The notes: generated by a model from the sequence alone, not told the origin. 64,000 bases of DNA from JAVMKJ01 sp031732875 (GCA_031732875.1 JAVMKL010000271.1:1-64000), one strand, 5' to 3'; numbered from the stretch's first letter, positions 27,830 to 37,487 are shown. Program-made: numbers and translations.

Positions 27830-28768
27830 ATGATAATGGCCAGCCGCGGCCTGCCCGACCAAGGGCTGGTGCCCATCCGCACGGTGTCCAGCCTGACCGG
27901 CGTCAACTCGGTCACCCTGCGCGCCTGGGAACGCCGTTACGACCTCATCAAGCCGGTCCGCACTCCCAAGGGTCATCGCCTGTACACCATGGCCGACGTG
28001 GAACTGATCCATCAGGTGATCTCGCTGCTCGACAACGGCATGTCCATCGGCCAAGTGCGGCAGGTGCTGGACGCCGACAAGGCGCATCTTAACTCCACGC
28101 CCACCCCCGGAGCGGGCAACGAGCGGGATTTCGACCCCTGGCAAAACCACCAGCACCGATTGCTGCGGGCCGTCGCCGCTTTCGACGACGGCGTGCTGGG
28201 CGACATCTACAACGAAGTGCTCTCGCTGTACCCGGTGGATATCGTCACCAGCCGGCTGATCGTACCCCTGCTGCGGGAGCTTGGCGAACGCTGGGCTCAG
28301 GGCCAGGGTACTATCGCCGAGGAGCATTTTTTCAGCACGTTCCTGCGCAACAAACTGGGTGCCCGCTTCCATCATCTCAGCCGGAACCGCCAAGGATCGA
28401 AGCTACTGGCCGCCTGCCTGCCCGGAGAACAACACGAGGTCGGTCTGCTGCTGTTCGCGCTGACGGCGCTGGACCGGAATTACCAGGTCGTGCTGCTGGG
28501 ACCCAACACGCCGCTATCGGAACTGCCGCCGGTGGTGGAGCGGGCCACCATCCAGGCTATCGTTTTGTCCGGGTCGGTGGCAGTCGCCACGGCGACGGTC
28601 GAGGAGGAATTGCCCCGGCTTTGCAGGGCGGTCGCGATCCCGGTGTTCGTCGGCGGCCGGGTCGCGAACCGCTACTCTGACGCCATCGCCGCCGCCGGCG
28701 CGATCGCGCTGGGGGAGGATCTCAGTCTCGGGCTACGCCGGATTGACGCGACACTGGCTCGCCGCTGA
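27830..28768 (+). CDS. CarH/LitR-like MerR regulator with B12-binding photoreceptor domain
   Basis: A 312-aa protein. Residues ~14-85 form a MerR helix-turn-helix (TVSSLTGVNSVTLRAWERRY, then GHRLYTMADVELI). Residues ~110-185 form the helical bundle that caps cobalamin in CarH, with the W-x9-EH motif (Trp155, Glu165-His166). Residues ~195-310 are a Rossmann-like B12-binding domain with E-x-H-x-x-G (Glu200, His202, Gly205). All residues that bind 5'-deoxyadenosylcobalamin and make CarH light-sensitive are present, so a light-controlled repressor is inferred. No carotenoid or opsin gene is adjacent. The ATG at 27836 is an alternative. Its end overlaps the next gene's end on the opposite strand by 47 bp. 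Confidence 0.9.
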   Translation: MIMASRGLPDQGLVPIRTVSSLTGVNSVTLRAWERRYDLIKPVRTPKGHRLYTMADVELIHQVISLLDNGMSIGQVRQVLDADKAHLNSTPTPGAGNERDFDPWQNHQHRLLRAVAAFDDGVLGDIYNEVLSLYPVDIVTSRLIVPLLRELGERWAQGQGTIAEEHFFSTFLRNKLGARFHHLSRNRQGSKLLAACLPGEQHEVGLLLFALTALDRNYQVVLLGPNTPLSELPPVVERATIQAIVLSGSVAVATATVEEELPRLCRAVAIPVFVGGRVANRYSDAIAAAGAIALGEDLSLGLRRIDATLARR

Positions 28769-29612
28769 CGCTGGCCCGCCACAGGTCCCGCAGCTCCACC
28801 ACTCCCTCTTCCTCGGCGCCTCCCTGGAACACGTCGTTCCAAGCCACGTACAGCAGTGCCCCCAAGTAGACCGGCAAGGGCAACGCCAGCACTTGGGCCG
28901 GAACGGAGAACAGGTCGAGGAAGGGCAACGCCAGCAGCGCCAGCCCGATCAGGCCCAGAAACGGGAACAGCCAGGGATTGATCTGCATCGCCAGAACACT
29001 GCGACGCCAGCACACCGACAGCGGCAGTTCCCGAAACAGTTGCAGCGGGATCGCGAACCAGGCCAACAGCACCTGCAAGACCAGCAGCACGCTGCCCAAG
29101 ACGCTGAGTTGGGTCCCCAGAACGGTGCCGGCGACCCCGAAGGTTGCGGACGGCGGTGGCGGGGCACCACCGGCAATAGTGGCGATATCGGCGGGAAGCA
29201 ATTGATCCTGCACCCAGTAAACCACCAGATAGCCCTGCAGCAGCAGCGCGAACAGGAACAGGCTGGTCCTGGCCAGCGCCTTGAGCGCGGTCCAGTTGAA
29301 CAATTGCCTGGATGCCGGCAACCGCTTGCGGTTGGCGGCGCGAGCCAGACCGCAGGCCAGCGTCACCGTCAGGCTCAACGGCAGACCGTAGCAGAACACG
29401 GTGACGATCAGCGTGACCCAGCCACCCGCCAGCGGCAGCCACCATTCCCAGACTGGCAGCACCAGCAACAAGGCGCTACCCGCCGGCGCGAACAGCGCCA
29501 CGACCACGAACAGCGCCGGCCGCCGCCACATCAGTTGCCAGGCCTGCATCAGCCAATCCCGGCCATCGCGCGGGGTCAGCGCCCGCGGCCCGAAACCTCG
29601 CATAGCCACCAT
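28722..29612 (-). CDS. Polytopic membrane protein of unknown function
   Basis: A 296-aa membrane protein with about six hydrophobic helices (for example FVVVALFAPAGSALLLVLPVW, LIVTVFCYGLPLSLTV, LGSVLLVLQVLLAWFAIPL and FPFLGLIGLALLALPFLDLF). It starts RGFGPRALTPRDGRDWLMQAW and ends in a hydrophilic tail. I do not recognise a named family; the BPSS1780 group is one possibility. The 3' end overlaps that of the CarH-like gene (convergent, 47 bp). Confidence 0.75.
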   Translation of the reverse strand: MVAMRGFGPRALTPRDGRDWLMQAWQLMWRRPALFVVVALFAPAGSALLLVLPVWEWWLPLAGGWVTLIVTVFCYGLPLSLTVTLACGLARAANRKRLPASRQLFNWTALKALARTSLFLFALLLQGYLVVYWVQDQLLPADIATIAGGAPPPPSATFGVAGTVLGTQLSVLGSVLLVLQVLLAWFAIPLQLFRELPLSVCWRRSVLAMQINPWLFPFLGLIGLALLALPFLDLFSVPAQVLALPLPVYLGALLYVAWNDVFQGGAEEEGVVELRDLWRASVSGEPVSRQSGVARD

Positions 29613-29700
29613 CCTGTCGAAAAGTCAGTGGCTAGTTTAACGCGGACGGGCGTGGGGCATAGCATTACTTAACCGGGAATTGAGAGGGGGGACGGCGACC

Positions 29701-29727
29701 GCGGCGGGCGTTCGCGACGCCCGCCGC
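29701..29727 (-). terminator. Strong GC hairpin after actP
   Basis: A perfect 10-bp stem GCGGCGGGCG...CGCCCGCCGC with a 7-base loop, 45 bp beyond the actP stop. It lacks a T-run on the minus strand, so it may be a Rho-independent terminator of imperfect form or a transcript-stabilising hairpin. Confidence 0.45.
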
Positions 29728-29771
29728 AGGCCTTTCTCCTGGATCATCCCGAGAGGATGATTTCCCTTCTC

Positions 29772-31445
29772 TTAATGCGCGGCTGCGCCAGCGGCGCCGA
29801 AGCCGGTCTGCGCGCGCACGTACTGATCCTCGAACGCTTCCTTCTCCTTCGCCGCGCGGGGGCTGCTGTCCGTCACCGAACCCAGCCACGCGAAGAAGAA
29901 CGCAATCGGCATCGAGAAGATAGCCGGCTGCTCGTACGGGAAGATCGGATCTTTATTGCCGAGCACGACCACCCAAACCGCTTTCGACAGGACTACGATC
30001 GCCACCGCCGATACCAGGCCGGCGATGCTGCCCCAGATCGCGCCCCGCGTGGTCAGCCCCTTCCAGTACATGGACAGGATCAGCACCGGGAAATTGCACG
30101 ATGCGGCCACGCCGAAAGCCAGACCGACCATGAACGCCACGTTCTGTTTCTCGAACGCAATGCCGAGCAGGACGGCCAATACCCCGAGGAACAGCGAAGA
30201 ACGCTTGGAGATGCGCACTTCCTCAGCTTCGGTCGCCTGCCCCCGGCGGATGACGTTCGCGTAAATATCGTGGGAGATAGCGGACGCGCCGGCCAGCGCC
30301 AAGCCCGACACGACGGCCAGAATCGTGGCGAAGGCGACCGCCGACAGGAAGCCCAACATCATGTTGCCACCGACCGCGTGCGCCAGATGCATGGCGGGCA
30401 TGTTACCGCCGCCGCGCAGTTTGCCGGCCAAGTCGCCGCCCTCGAAGTATTCCGGGTTGGTGCCGACGATGGTAATCGCCGCTAGGCCCATGATGGCCAC
30501 CACGGTAAAGAAGAAGCCGACGCAGAGGGTCGCGATGAACACGCTCTTGCGCGCTTCCTTGGCGTTGGGCACGGTGAAGAAGCGCATCAGGATGTGCGGC
30601 AGGCCGGCGGTACCGAACATCAGGCCGAGCGACAAGGAAACCGCCGTCACCGGATCGGCCAGCAGCGAACCCGGCCCCATCAGCGCCATGCCTTTCTTGG
30701 AATTCTCGACCGCCTTGGTCGCCAGCGTCTCGAAATTGAAGCCGAACTGGGAAAACGCCAGCAGCATCACCAGCGTGCCGCCGCCGAGCAGCAGGCAGGC
30801 CTTGATGATCTGCACCCAGGTGGTGGCGATCATGCCGCCGAAGGTGACATAAACCACCATCAACACGCCGACGATGACCACCGCCAGCCAGTAATCCAGA
30901 CCGAACAGCAGTTTGATGAGCTGTCCCGCGCCCACCATCTGCGCGATCAGGTAGAACACCACCACGGTCAGCGAGCCGATGGCCGCGACGGTGCGGACCT
31001 GCCGCTGGTCCAGTCGGTAGGAGGTGATATCGGCGAAGGTGAACTTGCCGAGGTTGCGCAGCCGCTCGGCCATGATGAACATGATGAACGGCCAGCCGAC
31101 ATAGAAGCAGATGCAGTAGATGTAGCCGTCGAAGCCCTGGAAATAGGTCAGGCTGGTGAGACCGAGCAGCGTGGCCGCCGACATGTAGTCGCCGGCGATG
31201 GCCAAGCCGTTCTGGGTGCCGGTGATGCCGCCGCCGGCGGAGTAATAATCGCTGGCCGTTTTGGTGCGCTTGGCCGCCCAGTAGGTGATGCCCAGGGTCG
31301 CCATCACGAAGATGAAGAACATCACGATGGCATGGACGTTGAGCGCCTGTTTCTGGGCTTGGCCGACATCCGGGGCGGCCACGGCCAACCCCATCCAGCC
31401 CAGCGCCAGCGCGGCGGCGACAAACTTCAACAGTCGATGATTCAT
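29772..31445 (-). CDS. actP: Cation/acetate symporter ActP
   Basis: A sodium:solute symporter (SSS) family transporter of 557 aa that imports acetate and other short carboxylates across the inner membrane. The first segment is a signal-like helix, then 13 helices; typical motifs are [67 protein letters not shown] and [19 protein letters not shown]. Its ATG overlaps the stop of the DUF485 gene (ATGA), the usual yjcH-actP arrangement. Expected to support growth on acetate and, in a storage-polymer organism, uptake of volatile fatty acids. Confidence 0.96.
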   Translation of the reverse strand: MNHRLLKFVAAALALGWMGLAVAAPDVGQAQKQALNVHAIVMFFIFVMATLGITYWAAKRTKTASDYYSAGGGITGTQNGLAIAGDYMSAATLLGLTSLTYFQGFDGYIYCICFYVGWPFIMFIMAERLRNLGKFTFADITSYRLDQRQVRTVAAIGSLTVVVFYLIAQMVGAGQLIKLLFGLDYWLAVVIVGVLMVVYVTFGGMIATTWVQIIKACLLLGGGTLVMLLAFSQFGFNFETLATKAVENSKKGMALMGPGSLLADPVTAVSLSLGLMFGTAGLPHILMRFFTVPNAKEARKSVFIATLCVGFFFTVVAIMGLAAITIVGTNPEYFEGGDLAGKLRGGGNMPAMHLAHAVGGNMMLGFLSAVAFATILAVVSGLALAGASAISHDIYANVIRRGQATEAEEVRISKRSSLFLGVLAVLLGIAFEKQNVAFMVGLAFGVAASCNFPVLILSMYWKGLTTRGAIWGSIAGLVSAVAIVVLSKAVWVVVLGNKDPIFPYEQPAIFSMPIAFFFAWLGSVTDSSPRAAKEKEAFEDQYVRAQTGFGAAGAAAH

Positions 31446-31753
31446 TCGATGGCCCCCTTAACGATCTCCGCGTTGATGTCATCGAATTCGCTGTTGGCGC
31501 GGCGGATATAGAGGCCAGTCATCAACCAGAACAGCAGGATCATGCCCGCGCCGATGGGCCAGGCGATGGAGGCCTTGCCGCCTTCCCAGATGGGCGTGGT
31601 CAGCAGCTTCGGGTTGAACCCCACGACCATGATGAAGGCGAAGTAAATCCCCAGCACGATCGCCGTCAACAGCCATGCGAAATGGCTGCGCTTGCTGACC
31701 AGTTCGTCGAATTTTGGATTCCTGCGAATCCGGTCGTACACTTCAGACGACAT
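31442..31753 (-). CDS. DUF485 membrane protein (YjcH-like)
   Basis: A 103-aa inner membrane protein with two helices ([21 protein letters not shown] and [23 protein letters not shown]). The N-terminal [18 protein letters not shown] and the C-terminal [12 protein letters not shown] are conserved in DUF485 proteins, which accompany ActP. AGGAGAGAG precedes the ATG at 31753; the longer frame upstream has no support. Confidence 0.93.
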   Translation of the reverse strand: MSSEVYDRIRRNPKFDELVSKRSHFAWLLTAIVLGIYFAFIMVVGFNPKLLTTPIWEGGKASIAWPIGAGMILLFWLMTGLYIRRANSEFDDINAEIVKGAIE

Positions 31754-32020
31754 TATTCTTCTCTCTCCTTTGGTAGTTATGGAAGAAACCGGCCCTGCCG
31801 TCGCGACAGGAACGGGATTGATAAAAAATGTAGAAGCCGGCGCCCGTCTTGTCCATGGAGCACAAGCAATCAGTCGTGAACCGCTCGATGGGTCATGCGC
31901 TGAACTCACGCCATGATGCGAGCTAGAGTAGCATGTTACTATGAATCAAAAGGTCCATATGGCGGACCGGGCATCGCGACCGGCGCTCCGCACAAACAAT
32001 AACTTTCAAAATTCGACGAC
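31754..32020. promoter_or_regulatory. Divergent control region, DUF485-actP and exonuclease fusion
   Basis: 267 bp between divergent genes. A near-perfect palindrome AGTA-N6-TACT (31927-31940, one mismatch) and a GGTCC...GGACC dyad around 31950-31966 could be operators. No promoter pair was assigned with confidence. Confidence 0.4.
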
Positions 32021-34201
32021 GTGAACGACACCCTCCGATTGGTTCTTGCCCTCATCGCGTTCCTGGCGCTGGTGACAGGCCTGGAACTGGTAGCCGGCTA
32101 CGCGTTTTACTACGTCCTGGAACCCGATGACAAACCGCGTTTGATCGAGATGCTGGCCCCGCGGGCCGAACTGCTCGCCGAGATTGGGCTGCTGTTGCTC
32201 ATGATCCTCGGCATCGCCTTCGCCGCCGCCTGGCAGATCTACGTCAAGGGTCCGCTGAAGATTGCGGAAGGGATCCGCATCATGCTCAACGCCAATCGCG
32301 GCCATCGCATCCAGCTCGCCGGCCCGCCCGAGGTCAGGCTGCTGGCACGGGCGGTGAACGAACTGGCCGAGCACAGCGAGACGCTGGCCCACGATCTGGA
32401 AGCGAAGGTGTCTCAGGCGAAGTCTTCGGTGGAGGAAGAGAAAAACCGCCTGGCGGCGCTCATGTCCGAGCTGTCCCAAGGCGTACTGGTGTGCAACCGC
32501 GACGGGCGCATCCTGCTTTACAACGAGCGCGCCCGCCAAGCGCTCGGTGCCTCGGCCAGCGCCGGTTCGGCCTCGCTGATCGGCCTGGGACGACCGATTT
32601 TTGCCCTCATCGACCGCAGCCTGCTGCGGCACGCGAGAGAGACCATCGAGGCCCGGCTTCGAAAGGGCCAGCCCGATTCGAACGCGCAGTTCGTGTTCGC
32701 GACCCGGACCGGCCAGTTCGTTCGGGTCCAGATGGCGCCGGTCCTGACCGCCGCGCCGCCGGCGCCCCACGCCGGCGAGCCCGACCACGCCGACCCACCG
32801 GTCACCAGCGGCTTCGTGATGACGGTAGAGAACATCACCCGCAACTTCGAACTCGACTCCACCCGCGACATGCTGCTGCAATCGTTCACCGAGGGCAGCC
32901 GGGCGTCGCTGGCCAGCATCCGCGCGGCGGCCGAGATGCTGGCCTACTATCCGGATTGCGAGCCGGCTCATCGCGACCGTTTCATCCGGATCATCAGCGA
33001 GGAGGTCAACCATCTGAGCGGCAAGCTGCATCAGTTGACCGCCGACCATGCCGATTCGCTCAAGACCCGCTGGCCGCTGGAAGAGATGCTGGGAGCCGAC
33101 GTGATCGACGCGGCGCGGCGCCGAATCGAAAGCCGGCTCGGACTGGTGGTGAAAACGGAGGATCTTGACCGGACGATCTGGGTCAAGGTCGACAGTTACA
33201 CGCTGATCCAGGCGCTGGGCTCTCTGGCCGGCCGGCTGAAGGAGGAATGCGGGGTCGGCGAGTTGCGCCTCGACCTGTCGCGGCACGCCCGGATCGTCCA
33301 ACTCGATTTGAGCTGGCCGGGGCCAGTACTGTTGCAGGGGATCCTCCATCAATGGGAACTCGACAGCCTGCGCGCCGGCGGCGAGGACAGCCCGTTGACC
33401 TTGCACGACGTGCTCGAGCGGCACGGGGCGGAGATCGTATACATCCTGGACAAGGAGCGGAACCATCCTCTGTTCCGGCTGCTGCTGCCGCTGGCCGAGC
33501 CGATGCGTCCGCTGCTGGGGGCGCCGATCCGCTACGGCGACAGCCGGCCGGAGTTCTACGATTTCGATCTGTTCCATCAGGCCGGCCAGACCCCGGAACT
33601 CGATCATACGCCGCTGAACCGACTGGCCTACACGGTGTTCGATACCGAGACCACCGGCCTCAATCCATCGGCCGGAGACGAGATCATTTCGATCGGCGCG
33701 GTGCGCATCGTCAACAACCGCCTGCTGCGCAACGAGATTTACGAACAACTGGTCGATCCGAAGCGGCCGATCGCGGCGATTTCGCAGACCGTTCACGGCA
33801 TTTCCAACGAGATGCTGCGCGGGCGACCGGCCATCGACGAGGTGTTGCCCCAGTTCCATGCCTTTTCCGAGGACACGGTGCTGGTGGCGCATAACGCGGC
33901 GTTCGACATGCGGTTCCTGCAGATGAAGGAGGAATCCACCGGCATCCGCTTCACCCAGCCGGTGCTGGATACCCTGCTGTTGTCGGAGGTGCTGCATCCG
34001 AACCAGGAATCGCACGCGCTCGAGACGATCGCCGAGCGGCTGGGGATCAAGGTCACCGACCGCCATACCGCTCTGGGCGATGCCCTGGTCACGGCGGAGG
34101 TGTTCGCGCGGATGATCCCGCTACTGATGGCCCAAGGCATCCAAACCCTGGGCGACGCGCGCGAAGCCGCCGAGAAGATCTACGCCAAGGTGGAGTACTG
34201 A
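32021..34201 (+). CDS. Membrane PAS/pseudo-histidine-kinase protein fused to DnaQ-type 3'-5' exonuclease
   Basis: A 726-aa fusion. Residues ~5-30 and ~45-68 are transmembrane helices; a short HAMP-like stretch and a coiled coil (KVSQAKSSVEEEKNRLAALM) lead to a PAS-like domain (~150-275, with GVLVCNRDGRILLYNERAR). The next ~60 residues resemble a kinase dimerisation helix (RASLASIRAAAEMLAYY) but lack the phospho-accepting His, and the following ~170 residues are a degenerate ATPase-like region. The last ~190 are a complete DEDDh exonuclease: Asp541-Thr-Glu543 in FDTETTGL, Asp629 in HNAAFD, His682 and Asp687 in HTALGD. It starts with GTG at 32021 and diverges from actP. Such exonucleases are known beside acetate permeases; the signalling meaning is unknown. 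Confidence 0.88.
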   Translation: MNDTLRLVLALIAFLALVTGLELVAGYAFYYVLEPDDKPRLIEMLAPRAELLAEIGLLLLMILGIAFAAAWQIYVKGPLKIAEGIRIMLNANRGHRIQLAGPPEVRLLARAVNELAEHSETLAHDLEAKVSQAKSSVEEEKNRLAALMSELSQGVLVCNRDGRILLYNERARQALGASASAGSASLIGLGRPIFALIDRSLLRHARETIEARLRKGQPDSNAQFVFATRTGQFVRVQMAPVLTAAPPAPHAGEPDHADPPVTSGFVMTVENITRNFELDSTRDMLLQSFTEGSRASLASIRAAAEMLAYYPDCEPAHRDRFIRIISEEVNHLSGKLHQLTADHADSLKTRWPLEEMLGADVIDAARRRIESRLGLVVKTEDLDRTIWVKVDSYTLIQALGSLAGRLKEECGVGELRLDLSRHARIVQLDLSWPGPVLLQGILHQWELDSLRAGGEDSPLTLHDVLERHGAEIVYILDKERNHPLFRLLLPLAEPMRPLLGAPIRYGDSRPEFYDFDLFHQAGQTPELDHTPLNRLAYTVFDTETTGLNPSAGDEIISIGAVRIVNNRLLRNEIYEQLVDPKRPIAAISQTVHGISNEMLRGRPAIDEVLPQFHAFSEDTVLVAHNAAFDMRFLQMKEESTGIRFTQPVLDTLLLSEVLHPNQESHALETIAERLGIKVTDRHTALGDALVTAEVFARMIPLLMAQGIQTLGDAREAAEKIYAKVEY

Positions 34202-34228
34202 CCTTTATCCGCCGCCGAACGTATCGCC

Positions 34229-34585
34229 ATGTCCAGCAATACCTGCCCTTATTGCTTCCTGCCACCGGAACGGGTCGTTTGTCAGACTCCGCACATGGTG
34301 GCGATCCGCGCGGCCGTTCCGGCGTCGCCGGGACACACGTTGCTCGTCCCGCGCCGGCACGTCGTTTCGCTGTTCGGTTTGACCATCGTGGAATGGGTCG
34401 AGCTAGGTCAGTTGCTGACGGAAGCCCGCGCGGCGCTGGTGGCCAAATTTCAGCCGGATGGGTTCAACGTCGAAGTGAGCGATGGCGCGGCGGCGGGCCA
34501 GATCGTGAAGCACCTGCACGTACATCTGATTCCGCGCTATCGCGGCGACCGGCTCGACAGCAATCTTCTTGGAACCATCCGTTGA
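34229..34585 (+). CDS. HIT-family nucleotide hydrolase/transferase
   Basis: A 118-aa HIT protein. CPYCFLP at the N-terminus may bind zinc; VPRRHVVSLFGL, FNVEVSDGAAAGQIVKHLHVHLIPRY contain the HxHxH-type catalytic triad (KHLHVHLIP). Family members act on dinucleotides or nucleoside phosphoramidates; the substrate is open. It follows the exonuclease fusion by 27 bp. Confidence 0.9.
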   Translation: MSSNTCPYCFLPPERVVCQTPHMVAIRAAVPASPGHTLLVPRRHVVSLFGLTIVEWVELGQLLTEARAALVAKFQPDGFNVEVSDGAAAGQIVKHLHVHLIPRYRGDRLDSNLLGTIR

Positions 34586-34604
34586 ATTCGCTTGCCGTCC
34601 TTCA

Positions 34605-35324
34605 TCAAGGCAATTGAGGGACACCAGCCGAAACTTCAGTCGGACGCCGACCCTCCCCAAACTCCCGCAGTTCGGACAGCCGGAGCGCGCCGGCGATCTG
34701 GGCCGGACTCATACCATAAGGCGCGACACCCAGCAACGGGGCATTCAGGCGGGCGCGAAGGGTTTCGAGATTGGCTTCGAAGCGGGCCATGGTCGGATCG
34801 ATCCGGTTGGCGACCCAGCCCGCCAAGGTCAGATCCCGCCGCGCGATCGCCTCGGCGGCGAGCAGGGCATGGTTGAGGCAGCCCAGGCGCATCCCCGCCA
34901 CCAGCACCACCGGCAAGGCCAGGGTTTGCGCCAGATCGGCGGTATCATACCGCTCGTCCAGCGGCACCCGGAACCCGCCCACGCCTTCCACCCAGACCAC
35001 ATCCGCCAAGGTCCGCAACCGCTCGAACGCCCGATGGATCGCCCCGATATCGATGGGCCGGCCGGCTTCCCGGGCGGCGATGTGGGGCGCGATGGGTGGC
35101 GCGTACAGGAAAGGGTTCATCAGTTCCATGGGCGGTTGGATGGAGCTGGCGGCCAGCAGTCGCGCGACATCGTCATTCCCGCCGTCATCCTCGACGCCCG
35201 CCGCGATCGGCTTCATGCCGACGGCGGTTCGGCCAAGCTGGCGGGTGGCGTGCAGCAGGGCGCAGGCGACGTGGGTCTTGCCCACGCCGGTATCGGTGCC
35301 GGTGACGAAAAAAGCGGCTTGCAT
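34605..35324 (-). CDS. bioD: Dethiobiotin synthetase BioD
   Basis: Makes dethiobiotin from 7,8-diaminopelargonate, CO2 and ATP. 239 aa; the P-loop GTDTGVGKT is at residues 9-17, with the KPIAAG, VEGVGGFRVPL and PVVLVAGMRLGCLNHALL segments that hold the Mg and substrate. It is last in bioF-bioC-bioD, twelve bases after bioC. Confidence 0.96.
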   Translation of the reverse strand: MQAAFFVTGTDTGVGKTHVACALLHATRQLGRTAVGMKPIAAGVEDDGGNDDVARLLAASSIQPPMELMNPFLYAPPIAPHIAAREAGRPIDIGAIHRAFERLRTLADVVWVEGVGGFRVPLDERYDTADLAQTLALPVVLVAGMRLGCLNHALLAAEAIARRDLTLAGWVANRIDPTMARFEANLETLRARLNAPLLGVAPYGMSPAQIAGALRLSELREFGEGRRPTEVSAGVPQLP

Positions 35325-35336
35325 GGTCCGATCCGG

Positions 35337-36131
35337 TTATCGGGTGGCGACCAGCCACACCACGTCGTAGGTCAGCGGCAACCCCTCGGGTTCCCGCAGC
35401 CGTTCGTAACGGGCGACGATCGCCCGCCAGGCGGAACGGCCGAACGGCGCCGGCCGGCGCGCTCCCACCTCGCGCGCCCCGACCTCCTTGACGCACCGGA
35501 GCAGGGCTGACACATCGGTAAAATGGCGGCGCACCGGCTGCCTTTGCCAGACCATCAGCCGCCACTCGCCGGCTTGGCATTCCGCCAGCAGTCCCTCCGG
35601 AGATCGAATGGCCAGGACATGAGCGTAGTCGTCGATTTCCGCGAAAGCATGACGCAGTTCGGGGAAATTGTCCGTCCCCAGGGTGGCGACCGCCAATGTT
35701 CCGCCCGGTTTGAGCACCCGTCCGGCTTCGGCCAGACACCGCCGCGGATCGTTCCACTGCCAGGCCAAGCCGGACCAGTACAGATCGAAACCCTGGCCGG
35801 CGACCGGCAGGGCTTCGATGTCGGCGCAGATCAGCGACGTCCTCGCGCTCCGGGCGCGGGCGGCGGCCAGCATGGCGGGGGCGAAATCGACGAGAACGAG
35901 CCTGGCCCGCGGCCAGCGCTGTTCCAGCCACCGCACGCCATACCCCGTGCCGCAACCGGCATCCAGAATGGTGTCCGGTTCGAGATCGATGCCGGCCTGC
36001 ACCAGGAATTCGGCCAAGCGGTCGCACACCTCCCGCTGTACGTCGGCGGCGGCATCGTACGTCGGCGCGGCCTGGTCGAACGCCTGGCGGACCCGCTGCT
36101 TGGCCGGCAATGCCAGGGACGGATCAGACAT
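35337..36131 (-). CDS. bioC: Malonyl-ACP O-methyltransferase BioC
   Basis: Starts pimeloyl chain formation by methylating malonyl-ACP. 264 aa; the N-terminal [21 protein letters not shown] is characteristic of BioC; the SAM site [35 protein letters not shown] and [12 protein letters not shown] follow. It overlaps bioF by eight bases. No bioH lies beside it. Confidence 0.95.
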   Translation of the reverse strand: MSDPSLALPAKQRVRQAFDQAAPTYDAAADVQREVCDRLAEFLVQAGIDLEPDTILDAGCGTGYGVRWLEQRWPRARLVLVDFAPAMLAAARARSARTSLICADIEALPVAGQGFDLYWSGLAWQWNDPRRCLAEAGRVLKPGGTLAVATLGTDNFPELRHAFAEIDDYAHVLAIRSPEGLLAECQAGEWRLMVWQRQPVRRHFTDVSALLRCVKEVGAREVGARRPAPFGRSAWRAIVARYERLREPEGLPLTYDVVWLVATR

Positions 36132-37344
36132 TCGGCCGACCGGCGATTCCCTCGTCCCCCGCCGAGGGGGAGAGGGTCAGAGAGAGGGAGTCGGCGCAGT
36201 CCCGCACGGCCGCGACGAGAGCATCGACCTGGGCTTCGGTGTGGGCGGCCGACAGGGAAATCCGCAACCGGGCGGTACCGGCGGGCACGGTGGGCGGACG
36301 GATGGCCGGCACCCAGAGACCGCGCGCGAACAACCGTTCGGCCAGTCGCACGGCGGCGGCGTTACCACCCACCAGCACCGGCTGGATCGCGGTTGGCGAG
36401 GACAGCAGGCGCCATGGCAATCCCTGCAATCCCACCCGCAGGCGCGCGATCAAGCCTTGCAACCGCGCTCGCCGATCCTCTCCCGCGGCGATCAGTTTCA
36501 GGCCGGCAAGCAGCGCGGCGGCGATTACCGGGCTGGAAGCCGTGGTGAAGATGTACGGGCGCGCTCGTTGCATCAGCCACTCGATCACCCGTCGGTCGCC
36601 GGCGACGAACGCCCCGGAGACGCCGGCCGCCTTGCCCAGCGTTCCCATCAGGATCAGGCGCGGCGACGGCGGCAGCCCGAAATGGGCGAGGCTGCCCCGC
36701 CCGCCGGGACCGAGCACGCCGAAACCGTGGGCGTCGTCGACCACCAGCCAGGCATCGAAGCGCTCGGCCAGCTCGAACAGTTCCGGCAGCGGCGCCAGAT
36801 CGCCGTCCATGCTGAACACCGCATCGGTCAGAATCAACTTGCGGCGAGCCCGGCTGCGTTCCAGGCGCCGGGCGAGCGCTTCCCAGTCGCCGTGCGGATA
36901 GCGCACATGCTCGGCGCGCGCCAGCAGGGCAGCATCGATCAGCGAGGCGTGGTTGAGCTTGTCGGCGAAGACGGCGTCGTTGCGTTCCACCAGCGCCGGC
37001 ACGATCGCCAGATTGGCCATGTAGCCGGTGGTGAAGTACAGCGCCCGCTCCCGCCCGATGAAGGTGGCCAATTGCTCCTCCAGTTCCGCGTGCGGGCGCA
37101 AGTGGCCGCTGACCACGTGCGAGGCGCCGCTGCCCACCCCCCAGCGCTCCGCCGCATCCCGAACCGCGGCCACCAGGGCGGGATGGTTGGCCAGACCGAG
37201 ATAGTCGTTGCTGCAAAAGGCGACGACGCGCCGGCCATCGACCACCGCCTCCGGGCCGCAGGGTGAATCCAGCGTGCGCCGCCAGCGCAACAGACCCTCG
37301 GCCGCCAGTCGGGCAAGACCGGTCTCCAGTTCGTCCCAAATCAT
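36124..37344 (-). CDS. bioF: 8-amino-7-oxononanoate synthase BioF
   Basis: PLP enzyme that condenses pimeloyl-ACP with alanine. 406 aa: [29 protein letters not shown], the [10 protein letters not shown] region, [17 protein letters not shown] and the PLP Lys in [10 protein letters not shown] are all intact. The C-terminus is unusually extended by about 20 residues ([14 protein letters not shown]), encoded by a palindromic repeat at 36149-36176 that also overlaps the bioC start. The ATG at 37344 overlaps (ATGA) the stop of a truncated bioA copy, which suggests coupling to that mini-ORF. Confidence 0.96.
   Translation of the reverse strand: MIWDELETGLARLAAEGLLRWRRTLDSPCGPEAVVDGRRVVAFCSNDYLGLANHPALVAAVRDAAERWGVGSGASHVVSGHLRPHAELEEQLATFIGRERALYFTTGYMANLAIVPALVERNDAVFADKLNHASLIDAALLARAEHVRYPHGDWEALARRLERSRARRKLILTDAVFSMDGDLAPLPELFELAERFDAWLVVDDAHGFGVLGPGGRGSLAHFGLPPSPRLILMGTLGKAAGVSGAFVAGDRRVIEWLMQRARPYIFTTASSPVIAAALLAGLKLIAAGEDRRARLQGLIARLRVGLQGLPWRLLSSPTAIQPVLVGGNAAAVRLAERLFARGLWVPAIRPPTVPAGTARLRISLSAAHTEAQVDALVAAVRDCADSLSLTLSPSAGDEGIAGRPNV
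36149..36176. repeat. Palindromic repeat at the bioF 3' end
   Basis: A near-perfect dyad (CCCTCGTCCCCC against GGGGGAGAGGG with a GCCGA centre). On the minus strand it encodes [11 protein letters not shown] and extends BioF just before the BioC overlap. Same class as the element in hsdR. Confidence 0.7.
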
Positions 37345-37487
37345 GCCAGGGCCGCGTCCAGCGCCTCGACCGCCCGTTCGGCCAGCAGGACGGCGTCCTC
37401 GTCGCCGAGAATGTAGGGCGGCATGAAATAGATCGTCGTCCCGAGCGGGCGCAGCAACACTTCGCGCTGGATTGATGGGTTACTCAT
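37341..37487 (-). pseudogene. bioA: Truncated bioA 3' copy fused to a bioB-like start: 48-codon mini-ORF
   Basis: A 48-codon frame starting MSNPSIQ and continuing with the last ~40 residues of BioA ([20 protein letters not shown] to the end). Nucleotides 37341-37467 match 39525-39651, the end of intact bioA, at about 95 % (six differences seen in 127 positions). The start and the upstream bases match the bioB leader. Its stop overlaps the bioF ATG. It cannot encode an aminotransferase; a leader/coupling role for bioF is possible. Confidence 0.85.

Noticed and set aside
32006..34066. 686-codon minus-strand ORF opposite the exonuclease fusion
   Set aside because: Low-complexity mirror frame without recognisable domains.
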